Of a DNA stretch of 64,000 nucleotides, positions 11,733 through 22,215 are shown one piece after another. The position numbers and the translations under genes were made by a program. The stretch is taken from positions 41,064,420 through 41,128,419 of the forward strand of contig CM073321.1 of NCBI GenBank assembly GCA_037043015.1, in the 5' to 3' direction. The stretch is from Bryum argenteum (taxonomy: Eukaryota > Streptophyta > Bryopsida > Bryales > Bryaceae). The first letter of the stretch is position 1. The number at the start of each line of letters is the position of its first letter. A model generated the notes under the pieces. It had not been told where the DNA came from, made no database searches, and was given only the letters and a program-made list of their open reading frames with translations.

Positions 11733-12637
11733 TCAACAGGAATTGTCCGCCGAGGCATCCTCCGGTTCTGAACCGGGTTCTACCTCTGAGACCGACTCTG
11801 GGTGGTACCTCTTAACACGGGACCCATTTGTCCGGGTTGGTAACGGGTTACCTTGCAAATCTTCCAACTGCAGCGATCCATTTGCAAAGATCTCTGTGTC
11901 CTTGTTAGGCCCAATCCTTCGGGTTTGAAGTTTTCCGGAGAAGTCCATGAACCGGCTGTCGTATAGTAGAACCAGTGTCTCCGTCCAGATTCTCTGATCC
12001 TGTGGAAGGTGTTTGTCAAAGATCACCTTTCTCTTTTCTTGTTCTATCCGGTTCTTCTCAATGGCCTCCTCCCGCAGCTCCTCCAAATCATTGATAGCCA
12101 TAAGTTGGGGAGTGTCATCCTCCACTCGTTCCCCCATCCGGATAGCCATGACTCGCTAGGATTTAATGTTGAGCTCTATACCGTGGATGCATTCCTGTCC
12201 AAACACCATAAAAAATGGAATCTTACCGGTTGTAGATTTCTCCAAGGTGTTGTACGTGTGCACGGCAGATGGCAGCTTCCGGTTCAAATCCGTCTTTAGT
12301 TGTTTGCCGACACCATTTTGCTTAGAATTTTGCCAATGATGCCATCTAATCCTTCCTTAAGACCATTAGCTTTTGGATTATACGGAGTGGTCTTCCAGTG
12401 TTTGATGGCGTATCGGTTGGTTAGATCCTCCACAATATCATTACTGAAGTGCTTACCGCGATTGCTCACCAATTCCAGGAGGGTACCCAAAGTGCATCAT
12501 GATCTCCTCAAATAGAAACCGAGCTGCTGTACATGCATCATTCATTCTTGTAGACCATGCTTCCACCCATTTGGTTGCATAATCCGTGGCTAGGATGATG
12601 TCCCTCTTCCAGTCGCTACCAGGGTTGTCTTACTAGA
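11733..12637 (-). pseudogene. Ty3/gypsy integrase core and C-terminal domain, decayed
   Basis: Integrase joins element cDNA to the chromosome. On the minus strand the core starts near 12630 with ILATDYATKWVEAW. It continues through LVSNRGKHFSND (the usual second Asp is Asn) to TTPYNPKANGLKE near 12380. The C-terminal part (12149-11733) reads MGERVEDDTPQLMAINDLEE and ends LEDLQGNPLPTRTNGSRVKRY, a typical gypsy linker region after the integrase. At least two frameshifts separate the segments. The core is cut off at about 12637, next to the foreign block at 12641-22210. The strand and order match the RT fragment at 22216-22990, so both may come from one element, with about 1 kb of RNase H and integrase missing between them. 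Confidence 0.75.
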
Positions 12638-12640
12638 CAC

Positions 12641-12690
12641 TGTCTGACGTCAGACAGACATGACATGTCAGACAGACATTGAGCCTCAGA
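12641..12690. repeat. Palindrome cluster at the edge of the 9.6 kb block
   Basis: The 16 bp perfect palindrome TGTCTGACGTCAGACA (12641-12656) is followed by TGACATGTCA and a second CAGACAGAC. It lies within about 5 bp of the point where integrase homology stops. This may be the end of the inserted block. Confidence 0.5.
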
Positions 12691-12814
12691 ATGTCTAATA
12701 GAATCCACTGAATCTTTTTTTTACCCTTGATTTACCCTGTCCACGTTGCATCCGACGTGGCTGCCACATAGTGTGTACAACTCAGCAATACGGTGCGCGA
12801 CTGCGCCACGTAGG

Positions 12815-12970
12815 ACTGGACCGGCGGTCGCCTGAGCGACCGACGATCGCCCATGAGCGACCGACGATCGCCCATGAGCGACCGACGATCGCCCTGGGCG
12901 ACCGGCGGTCTCGCTGGAGCGGCGGTCGCCTATTTTCGCCCCTGGACCGGTGGTTGCCTAGGGTCGCCTT
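12815..12970. repeat. GC-rich palindrome array A
   Basis: About eight copies of the consensus GACCGGCGGTCGCC and variants such as GACCGACGATCGCC. The core ACCGGCGGT is palindromic around one base. Copies are 15-25 bp apart. The array lies near the left end of the 12.64-22.21 kb block, downstream of the kinase-like gene. Confidence 0.85.
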
Positions 12971-13371
12971 GCATTGGAGGCTTCCCCTGAGTAGAATAAG
13001 TTATTTTGCTATCCAACATTACCCAAAATTCTTCCATTCGCGTTATCCAAACGTAGATGAAGCATTAAGAATTTAAGATGAAACAAATTACAACAATACA
13101 CAAACCCTTGAAGAAAAGGCTAACATCAACCATGAGGTTTGAAACTCATGTAACAAAAAATGTGGTTACATACATATGTGACTAGTGTAAGAAGGGAACA
13201 TAATTATAAGAGTTGCAAAAATCTATTAGAACTGGAACAATATGTCAAGTAGTAGATTGTATATATTGCAAGTATAAATTGTGAATTACATGGCTAAATG
13301 AGCACTCAATGACGTGAGATGGTCTTCCATTGGAGTCTATGAATTGCAAGAAGATATACTGATATACTAAA
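12971..13371. other. No gene seen
   Basis: AT-rich spacer between array A and the 3' end of the kinase-like gene. It probably includes that gene's 3' untranslated region. Confidence 0.4.
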
Positions 13372-14922
13372 CTAATTACTGTCCTCTCTAAATACAGACT
13401 CCGATGGAAGCATATGATATGGTTTCCCCATCAAGCGGTTCACCACCTCCCCACAGGTCATTCTCTTCTCCGATTCATGCCTGGTCAGTGATAACACTTT
13501 CGATAGGAATGATTCTCGCACCGTCGAATTCGGGAATAATTCTTCGTCGAATTCGTTTTGCACACCAATCAGCTGGATGAGCTTGCCAACCGCATACGAA
13601 TCTGATGCTACTGTGGTGGGATGTCGAAGTTCCTGGACGTTCAAACTTGTATCAGAACTTTCTGGTCCATAAGTATAGAACATCTCGGGCGCCACCCACC
13701 ATCGACGTGCCATATCTTTGTCTTTTTTCTTCTCCGTCTGGTACCCGTGACGTGAAGGCTGTTGTTCTACTATACGAGATGCCATCCCCCAGTCACACAC
13801 TCCAATACAAATCTTGTCTTCCCCGATAGTTGGGAAATGCAATAGTATGTTTGAGGGGAATAGGTCGTTGTGAAGTACTCTTGTCTTATGCACCAAATTC
13901 ATGATGTACACAAAACCCCAAGCTAACTTCATCCTATGACGTCGGACAAGGCTAATTCTGAAAGCCTTCTGTGTAGTGAGACTCGGAACTTCCTTTACTT
14001 TTGACTAGTGAAGATGTTTGTCGCCGACCTTCTCATCCAACTTCAGCATTTCGTGTAGTCATCCTCCATTCCACCAATATGAGTAAGCCTCGAATGTCCT
14101 CGTATGCAACGCCCAAAACTTGATAATTCCTGGATGATTCAAAGGACATACAAGAGCTTCTGCTGCAGTCTCTATCCTCCTCTTCTGAATATTCATATTC
14201 TTGGAAAGCTTTGCTGCAAACTCGATATAACCTGGAACGTGGTCTACTCCAACAATCTTCACCTTCCGCACCAGTCCATAGCCTCCCTCCATGTCGCGGG
14301 CTGATAGAGCTTCTATCGTAGCGTCTTGAGGAATCCACACCACCCCCGACGCTGTGTCTCGTTCAAATGTGGCGCGCAAAGCGGTTTTTTCCCATGACAT
14401 CCCTCGGGTTTTATTTTTGCTAAGCTTTTGGACATAGAGTTGCCACCAATCCATCTTGCGTTTAAACTGATCCTCCTCTTGTGTTAGACGCCTCTGTCCA
14501 AATCGCTTCTTCCACAACTCCTTTACATTGAAGATGCATTGTTCAATTGTATTCTCCATCCACAACTGGTACTGCAAATGATAATCTACATCTTGGAATT
14601 CTTCCGATTCTGCCATGGCCTTCAAAATTACCGCCTCCAATTTCTTCTTCAGTCTCGTTTTACCTGTGCTAACATTCTTCAAGTAGTTGTGCTCTAGGAA
14701 TTGAGCCTCCATTTCCTCATACCAATCCAAGCATGCATTTTCCGCAAACCTAGTATAATCTGCTGTTGGGAATCTGGGAGTTACTTCTTTTGGGTGTCTC
14801 CTTTTCCTCCTATGGCCTCCGCTTCCACTAGGTTGTTGCATACCAAGGTCTAGTGCAAATGTTTTAGGGGCATCATAATCCCATGTTCGCTGTACCTCCT
14901 GTTGCTTTTTGGATTTACTCAT
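13372..14922 (-). pseudogene. Protein-kinase-like gene, two in-frame stops
   Basis: The frame can be read from ATG at 14922 to 13372, about 517 codons; an upstream in-frame ATG at 15030 is also possible. The first 230 residues are unknown and charged. The kinase N-lobe follows, with GGYGLVRKVKI (glycine loop) and AAKL (VAIK-like lysine). The frame then meets TGA at 14059-14061 and TAG at 14005-14007. The C-lobe follows: LHNDLFPSNILL (catalytic loop, HRD changed to HND), CDWGMA (DFG changed to DWG), WWVAPEMF (APE motif) and SDSYAVGKL. Catalytic Asp and Asn are kept. The frame is unbroken apart from the two stops, so no intron is needed. The stops fit CGA to TGA and CAG to TAG changes. Array B lies just upstream and is shared with the divergent RING gene. 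Confidence 0.75.
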
Positions 14923-15109
14923 CGTTGAACTTCTTGAAAAAACCGGCAAAAATCTCCCCCCTGCTATCAATGTGCACCAAATCCCCAAAAACTCCTCAGA
15001 CGACCCGGCAGTGCGCATTAAGACGAGCAAGGACAGAGGGCGGAGGAGAGTTCGGTAGCGGTTTGGGGAAAAGTAATATCAAACCCGCGCGTTGGGGTTT
15101 ATATATCCC

Positions 15110-15440
15110 TGGAGACCGGCGGTCGCCCTACAGTCGCCCACCGCCGGTCGCCCCAAGTCTCGCTGTCGCGACAATCGGACCGGGGTCGCCCCACGTCCCG
15201 CAGTCGCGACAGCTGCAGCGGCGGTCGCCCTACGTCCCGCTGTCGCGAACAGCTGCATCGGCCGTCGCCCCACCTCGCGCTGTTGCGAACAGCTGCACCG
15301 GCGGTCGCCCCACCTCCTGCGTCGCGACAGCTGTACCTGCGGTCGCGCCCTCACTGAACCGCCGGTCGCCACGCAACGTCGTACCTCTATCTGGACCGCC
15401 GGTCGCCTTGATTCTGTGGTCGCCCTGGCGCGAGGTTGCC
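15110..15440. repeat. GC-rich palindrome array B between divergent genes
   Basis: About ten copies of GACCGGCGGTCGCCC and its inverted form ACCGCCGGTCGCC, some alternating with CTGTCGCGA-CAGCTGCA blocks. It fills the gap between the start of the kinase-like gene (-, 14922) and the RING gene (+, 15560). It could therefore act as a shared two-way control region. The long Arg/Pro/Ser-rich ORFs across it on both strands are by-products of the repeat. Confidence 0.85.
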
Positions 15441-15559
15441 CTATATATTCCCCCATCGTGCAAGAACTTCTTAGCTGGGTTTACTGGCCTCGCGCGCTGT
15501 CTTACATCCATTAAATTGGCTGCATGCTCGTTCCTGGTACGTAATAACTATTCGCCATT

Positions 15560-17843
15560 TTGGCTATTTCATCCATGGCTACTCTTGGGCAACTTAGGAA
15601 GGAAAAGAACGACAAGAAGAGGAAGAGGAAGGGCGGTCCCCAACGGAAAAGATTACACGTGCTTCAAAATCCAAATAAGCTTGCCTTCAGAGGTTGGGAA
15701 GATGAACCAGATATGTGGACGATGGCCATTTGCGAATGGTTCATTGAATGGTGTCACATTGACAAGAAATTCTCTCTGTCACGTCACCATTTTCATCGGC
15801 GCACCAACAAGGCAAATTTTAAGTTTTGCGATTGCCCAAACTTCAAACAACGATGCATTGAGGTTTACCAAGTCTTGTATGGCATGCCATGTGTGGAGCG
15901 CAATGAGGTTCCATTATTTTTTGCTCGTAGAGTATACGCCGAGGTTGCTCTTGGTAAACGAGTGGATTGGACAACTGTCAAAGAGGGGAAACATGTAACA
16001 CGACCTTCAACGAGTGACATTCCGACAGACATTCTAAGATTACCTGACGCTCCTAATGCTGGCATGGGAATGACTAGGTCTATTACCAAGGCTATGGAAG
16101 AGGCTTCCTATCAAAGTGCTACATCGGAAGAGGACGATGACTCAGATGGTTCGCGGCCTCGTAAGGCGGTGCGTCAAGTACAACAACCTCTTCCTCCCTC
16201 CAGCGTTGTAATACATGCGGATCATCGTCGTAATTTACCTGGCCGCGTTCCTGAAATTGGTGGCTCTCGCCCTCCAATAGCAAGTAATCATCCACCCGTA
16301 GTAGAGCCCCATGGTACTAGCATCTTACCATTGGAAGAACTTGACACATCTTCTGATCTCAAAGCTCTTCTGAAGAGCAAAGACGACGTGAGAGCAAGAT
16401 TGCAAGCGGATCTCAAAAAAACACGAGCAATGTATGAGGAGAAGGTGAAAGAAGGGGACCAGCTTTCCGTGGAATATGCACGCATGCGCGAGAAGATGCA
16501 AGAACTATCTCACGCACGTAACATTCGTGGAGATGTAGAGAAATCAGACATGGCGGATGTTGATAGAGTTGTCTTCAACCTTACAGGAAGACTTGGCATT
16601 TGGAGAAATGTCACCGCAACGCCCTATATTGCGGCGTCTGTGAAAGCTCAGCCATGTGTTGTTAATATGTCGGGCCTCGAACGAGAAGAAGATGTACGAT
16701 GTGATTCTCAAGATTCTTTATCTTTACCGTTGTTTCCATCTATACGTAATCTCCCTTTCATGTCCTCTGATGGATACAACTCCTTACTAAAGGAAAAGCA
16801 ACAACTGCAAGCTCCTTTGGAGCAGTTGTCAGCCACTTACTACCATTGGTAAGAATTTTACTATTGGAGCTGGTCGACGAACGTTCGGTATGACCTCGTG
16901 GCCGAGTGTGGATACATTGTTTGAAAATCTTCCTATGATGGACATCAAGATGCAAGATGACACTTCTACAGAGGTTGTAGATTGGAGCAAGGTCGGGTGG
17001 AATTTCAAACACTACATGTCGGCACATGTTGATGTAGCATCAAGGACATTATTGTGGCCCAACCCTCCGCAGTTTGTATTGGATCACTCTACGTGTCCCA
17101 TATGCCTAAATCCATTTGGACCTGAGAGTGGATGGGCTTTAGGCTCTTGTGTCCATATGTATCATCCGCAGTGTCTTTTAGTTCATTGTTTGACTCAAAG
17201 TCGTTGTGCAATATGCGAAGCGTCTTTTCACGAGCGGTTTTACGAGATGTTCAATCTAAGAACTTATATGCCGCCTTCTTGGGAACACAATGCTGAGACT
17301 ATTGACGAGGTTCGATTCTGGGGTAAAGACCTTATTTGGAGTTGGCGTAGAGGTGAACATGATCTCGAGAAGAGTACTCCTAGCTCCCAATTGAATTGGG
17401 AGACTCACCCAAACGAGATTCTAAGAGTTGCACCAATACTTGCCGGACAAGGTCCACAGCATAAGGGTAATTGGATGTTCTTCTTCCAATGCCTTAGGGG
17501 CTATTTTGATGTGAGCTCTAATCCATTCAAGTGGGGGCTCCACCCAATGGAACATCGATGGAATCAATATGGGAAGAGAGTAACCGACGGTGAAGGTCAT
17601 GCCTCCATGGAAGATTTGGAAGAGTGTCAATATGCTGAGTCTACTTGGGGGCCACGATACCAGTCTCAAGCTCTAGACTATTTACTGGATGTACATAGTC
17701 CCCTCACAAAAAGGACTTTGCAGGACTTGAAAGACTCTAGAGTCTTAGATCTGATCTTAAATGCAGATGGTCCATTCAATCGAACTCGTGCAAAGCATAA
17801 ACTTCTTGTTGGAGAATGCTCCAACCCTCAGTCTAGTGAATGA
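15560..17843 (+). CDS. Large protein with N-terminal Trp/Cys domain, coiled coil and RING finger; one frameshift
   Basis: Two ORFs (15560-16852 and 16890-17843) fit end to end with one frameshift near 16845. ATG at 15560 or 15575 could start the protein. After a basic leader comes a domain (residues about 35-130) with LAFRGWEDEPDMW, EWCHIDKKFSLSRHHFHR and RRVYAEVALGKRVDW, shared with the genes at 18276-19610 and 21739. A Ser/Asp-rich linker and a coiled coil (16350-16520) follow. The second ORF has a RING-type finger near 17095-17225: CPIC, then SCVHMYHPQC, then CAIC. This suggests ubiquitin ligase activity. The C-terminal 180 residues are Trp-rich and unknown. GGTAAG occurs at the break, but the gap is too short for a plant intron, so an indel is more likely. 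This is the least damaged gene in the window. Confidence 0.65.
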
Positions 17844-18275
17844 TAATTACGATATTGTGAATCCATTCACTCCAGCATAGCGTATGGTTTTAGCTATATA
17901 GGACTATATTTGATTATAGTATTATCTAGTGGTAGCTTTTTGCAACAATGTATCTCATTTCCTATTGTACTACTTTCTGCACCGATTAAATCAATGGTAT
18001 GTATTTGGTTCGCTCCTTTGCTTGTGGTCTATCGATTGTACTTTGTCAGCTTTTATTGTATCTTTCATCTTCATAGTCCATATAACCCGCCCAACCCCTT
18101 GTACCAATGCACAAACACGTACTTACGCATGATGAAAGGTAAAAACAAACTTCCATATATAAAATGTATGCGAAAAAGTACATAGAAGAAATTACGTACA
18201 CTTTCCCTACACCTAATTAACGTAAATCAAATATCGTTTGGTAAATGTTGGGGGTGTAAGTCCATCGTCTCTACG
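17844..18275. other. No gene seen
   Basis: Spacer between two convergent genes, with short ORFs lacking motifs. It probably holds both 3' untranslated regions. Confidence 0.4.
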
Positions 18276-19610
18276 TTAAGAATCTTCAACTTTTTCCTTG
18301 CCCTTTGAAAAAAGTGTTCGTTGCGGTTCCAAATCAACGTCGATTGCGTTTATGTTGATGTCAACTTTTGCGTTATTTTTACGATGAGCCCACTCTGCCC
18401 ATGCTTCCTCGAATCGAGCATCCTCCTCAGCTACATGTAGTTGTTTCGCGAGTTTTACATTCTGGTCTTCACTCCATTTCACCAGCCTATTTAATTTGTC
18501 AACTTCCTCTGGAGTCTTGCCATACTTACCCGCAAATGCCAAATCACAAATGCGCATCTCTTTATCTACCTAGAGCAATAGATTCTTCAATATCCGTCAA
18601 CCGATTCCTCCTCTCAGCTAGGACCCCTTCCAGGTAAGTATGTTTCGCTGTCCGGAACTCCACGTAGTCTTCTATGGAAAGGTTGTTTGAATGTTTCTTC
18701 TCCAAAAACTTCTCACGAGCCTCTTTTCGTAGCACAAGCATGGTCTCCATGTCAGCTATGCTGTCTAGAGCTTTTTCCGAAATCTCCCGACAGTCTTCTT
18801 GTACATCGTATGGTTCAGTGGCAGAAAGGGCTCTTTCTTTGAGGGCTTCCAATTCCTTTCTATGCTGCACTACTTCTTCCAATTGCACGCATGTTCCTAT
18901 ACTGAAATTGTGCAAAATGATAAAAGAATCTATGAAATTGGATAATCTTCCACCCACTGTTCGGAGTGGATTTGACTCATAGGAAATCCCCTCCATCCAA
19001 TTTATTGGAGGACCAGTTGGTTCACTCAGTTCACTGAGCTCGTATTCGTGTGTCTGTTCATCCTCCGAGGATTCGAGAGAAGACCCTGCTGTATAAAACT
19101 CCGCGTTGACCTTTGGACTCATAGGTATAGCTCCAATTCCATCTCCTTCAATAGTCTTTGATGTCTCTCCAACCTCTATTGGTTTGGTCTTCTCTTGTAT
19201 AGGCAAACGTCGATGCGTCCACCAATCCACCTCCTTCCCGAGAATCATTTCCGCATATGCTATTCTTGCCAAAAAGTAGGGAACCTCATTTTAAAAATAT
19301 GGTTGTTACCGTATATCAAATGCCAAGCATATTTGCATCTTGCTTTAAATAGGTCATGATGGCACTCTCGGAGGTTTGCTTCATTCTTCTGCCGATGAAT
19401 ATTGTGCCGATGTAGAGGAAAGAGCTTGTTGATGTGGCACCACTCCACATATTTCTCACATATGGCAAAAGACCATGGCTCCGTCTCTTCCTCCCATCCT
19501 CTAAACGCTAATATCTTTGGATTCTTCAAGATGTCTATGCGCTTCTTCTCAATCCGACCTCGGTCATGGCGCACCATGGATGTACCCGCTACAACGGGTA
19601 GTGCCTCCAT
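18276..19610 (-). pseudogene. Relative of the RING gene's N-terminal domain plus coiled coil; two frameshifts
   Basis: Three overlapping minus-strand frames (19610-19260, 19272-18562, 18557-18276) read as one protein of about 440 residues. The start aligns with the RING gene: RAFRGWEDE there is ILAFRGWEEETEPW here. EWCHINKLFPLHRHNIHR and ARIAYAEMILGKEVDWW also match. The first break lies in an A run near 19290 and the second at a GG near 18565; each would be repaired by one base. The middle is acidic (SLESSEDEQTHEYELSELSE). The rest is a predicted coiled coil, rich in Glu, Lys and Leu. No RING finger is present, so this is a different member of the family or a 3'-truncated one. Array C lies about 115 bp upstream of the start. 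Confidence 0.6.
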
Positions 19611-19724
19611 AAAAAAAATTCGTAGAAACGCAAAGTTCCTCTACGAGCAAGCAAGCAGCAATACTGAAGTCGATACTAGTCAATGCGCGAAAAGGAGGGA
19701 CTCGCAAAGTGTGAAATTGGACTG

Positions 19725-20015
19725 CCGGTCGCGTTCTTAAGCACAGTAATAAGACGACCGGCGGTCTACAAAATGTGCACCGCCGGTCACCCGCCGGTCC
19801 AGCTATCGCCCTATCTGTACTGCCGATCGCCCCAGCGACCGACGTTCGCCCATATGCGACCGACGTTCGCCCATAAGCTATACCGGCGGTCGCCCTGTGA
19901 CCGACGTTCTCTCATTGGCTGGACTGCCGATCGCCCCAGCGACTGACGTTCGCCCATGAGCTGGACCGCCGGTTGCCTTAGCGACCGACGTTCGCCCATC
20001 GGCTGAATTGGTGGT
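19725..20015. repeat. GC-rich palindrome array C
   Basis: About twelve copies of GACCGGCGGTCGCC, ACCGCCGGTC, and the variants GCGACCGACGTTCGCCC and CTGCCGATCGCCCC. It sits just upstream of the minus-strand gene starting at 19610. Confidence 0.85.
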
Positions 20016-21349
20016 CGCCCTATTTGCAATTGAGAATTCACCTCTTTATGTTGAATGCGAGGGCATGAGGTTTCATAGCAGCTCCTACGAGGATGAGAAT
20101 CATGAGCTGAAGATGAATATTGGATGGGGGAGGGGTAAAAGAGCTCTATAGTTTATAATGTATTAGTTTAAAAATTAAGAAGGTATGCATAGGGTAGGAA
20201 TTTCGGATTGTGGGTCCCATAATTCCCATTTTATGATCATTCAATTCCTAAGAAATGGACAAGAGATGTCTAAATGGATAATAATGAATGGGAGGAAGGA
20301 TGGGGTGAGAGTTCCTCGTCCTCTTCGTAGGCATGAATGGTATATATTATTTTGTATGGTGTATATTCTAAGAAGTCATATTGTGCCTAACCATTTATAA
20401 TAAATGATAAAATGTGAATTCATTTATAGAGCATCAGCCTCTTCAATGCATGAAACACTTTAATGCATCTAACGATTCAATACCTACAATCTAAGAATGT
20501 AATCCAAGGTAGTCAATTTCTAGCATCTAGATAAGATACCATTTTTGCACCAAAACTGCACCTCATATTCTAACATCACATTCAAGAACAATTTCTAGTT
20601 TCTTTTTATATCAGTGGAGCCTTTAATAAATTATAAGATCTCCGTATACAATATCCGACTGATAGATTATCCTTGCAATGAGTTTATTGGCTCATAACAT
20701 TATAAATTTGGTTAAATTGAGAGGGGGGAGGATTTTGAAAATTTTGGCAAGTCAAATAATAAGGCCTTGAAATACAATTAAGTGAATGGGATTAGTGCAT
20801 ATAGCCTAGTAAGCACTGAGAGAAATAGTTGCTTACCAAATTAAAAGGTGATATATCATGACATATAATATGTTTGAAGAAAAAATGAGTGACCACCATA
20901 TGAAGGTAAATATTTGAAGTCAAGAAGACTAATGATTTGCGGACATTCTAATCAACCCATTACTGAGGGTACTTTTGGAACCAATATTTGATGAGTATTT
21001 CATGTTGAGAATTTTGAGAATGTTAAAAATTATAATTTTGTAAATTGTGATTAAACTTGTATCGATCTAAATCCATATTACACCACAAGAGTATCAAATG
21101 AGCATAAAATACATTCTTCATGTATCATGGTTTCCGCTCTTGGCAAAATGCCCATGACCATGAGAATCATTTTCATTTGGAAATGAGAAATAGAAAGAAC
21201 CGAGTGGGAATGAGAGGGAATGAGGGGGGATGAGGGGGGATGAGGGGGATTGAAGGGGGAATGAGGGAGATGCTTGAAGCGGTTAATTCAAAATTTGAAT
21301 ATTGCATTAAGAAGATCCAAGAACAAGAGCGGGAGCTCTCGCGATGTCG
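20016..21349. other. No gene seen; AT-rich spacer with GGGGGATGA microsatellite
   Basis: AT-rich, no ORF with a motif. At 21195-21265 there is an impure run of GGGATGA/GGGGGATGA units. Otherwise I see nothing to annotate. Confidence 0.5.
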
Positions 21350-21545
21350 CCCCTGCAGAGTGCCGGTCGCCCCGAAGCGCTCTGCTGAGGCTGGATCAAA
21401 ACTCTTCTGAAGCTGCACCGCCGGTCGCCCCGGAGGTCTGCTACAGCTGGACCGGCGGTCGCCCTGGAGCGAGTCTTGCAAGAAACACTGGACTGGCGGT
21501 CGCTCTAACGATGTCGCCGTCACACCGCCGGTCGCCCTCCCATAG
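21350..21545. repeat. GC-rich palindrome array D
   Basis: About six copies of ACCGCCGGTCGCCC and ACCGGCGGTCGCCC, spaced 20-60 bp. The array lies about 190 bp upstream of the truncated plus-strand gene relative at 21739. Confidence 0.85.
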
Positions 21546-21738
21546 GAGGTTAAATACAATCGTTATTGGCCGTAGTCGTCACTTTTCAGTCCACGTGCCG
21601 TGGTGTTGCGCATTGTCTGGTGTCGACTCAAAGTTGCCACTTGCTTGCTCGATTGGTCGGCCAACGTGGACTGCACTATTTTTGGTGTTTTGCATCCAAC
21701 ATCACATCATAGCCGCATTTCCGTGATCGGAGGTAACA

Positions 21739-22035
21739 ATGACTACAATTGCGGAACGTAAAATAGTACTCGGTGAACGACGCAAGAAGAGAGGAAAAAC
21801 ACAGAAGAGGAATCACCGTATTCTCCAAGATGCCACTCAACGCGCTTTTTCGGGGTGGGAGACCGAAGAGGGTGTGTGGAGTCAGACAACAGTGAAGAAT
21901 TACATCGCCTAGTGCCACATCAGCAAGTCGTTTCCACACTTTTGACATGAGACGCACTTGAAATTAAATGCTCCAAATCTGCACTATTGTAAGCATGACA
22001 AATTTGTACAACAATGTATTGAAGTGTAGAGGTTC
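21739..22035 (+). pseudogene. Truncated relative of the RING gene N-terminal domain
   Basis: From ATG at 21739 the frame reads MTTIAERKIVLGERRKKRGK, then RAFSGWETEEGVW and, past stops, CHISKSFPHF and CIEV. The order of Trp, Cys and His blocks matches the first 110 residues of the gene at 15560. The match ends near 22035, where array E begins. The fragment keeps the same basic leader and palindrome-rich upstream region as the longer relatives. Confidence 0.55.
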
Positions 22036-22049
22036 CTTTATAAAGACAC

Positions 22050-22215
22050 TGGGGTGACCGCCGATTCAGTGGATGGGCGACCGCCGATTCAGTGGATGGG
22101 CGACCGCCGATCCACCTGGTGGGCGACCTTCGGTCACAGGGCGCGACCTCCAAATGAGAGGGGGCGACGTATGTCTGGGGGCGCGCCCCTAGATTGCGCG
22201 ACCGCCGATGCACTG
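22050..22215. repeat. GC-rich palindrome array E at the right edge of the block
   Basis: About five copies of GGGCGACCGCCGATTCAGTG and variants, plus GGGGCGCGCCCC. It ends where gypsy RNase H homology resumes at about 22216. Confidence 0.75.

Noticed and set aside
14005-14061. Stop-codon readthrough or recoding in the kinase-like gene
   Set aside because: Two different stops (TGA and TAG) and similar damage in neighbouring genes make ordinary decay more likely.
15079-15514. Long overlapping ORFs on both strands (Arg, Pro, Ser-rich)
   Set aside because: They are translations of the GC-rich palindrome array, open on several frames at once because the repeat lacks stop codons.
16845-16889. Intron between the two parts of the RING gene
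   Set aside because: GGTAAG is present, but an intron of about 40 bp without a good acceptor is implausible in plants; a one-base indel fits better.
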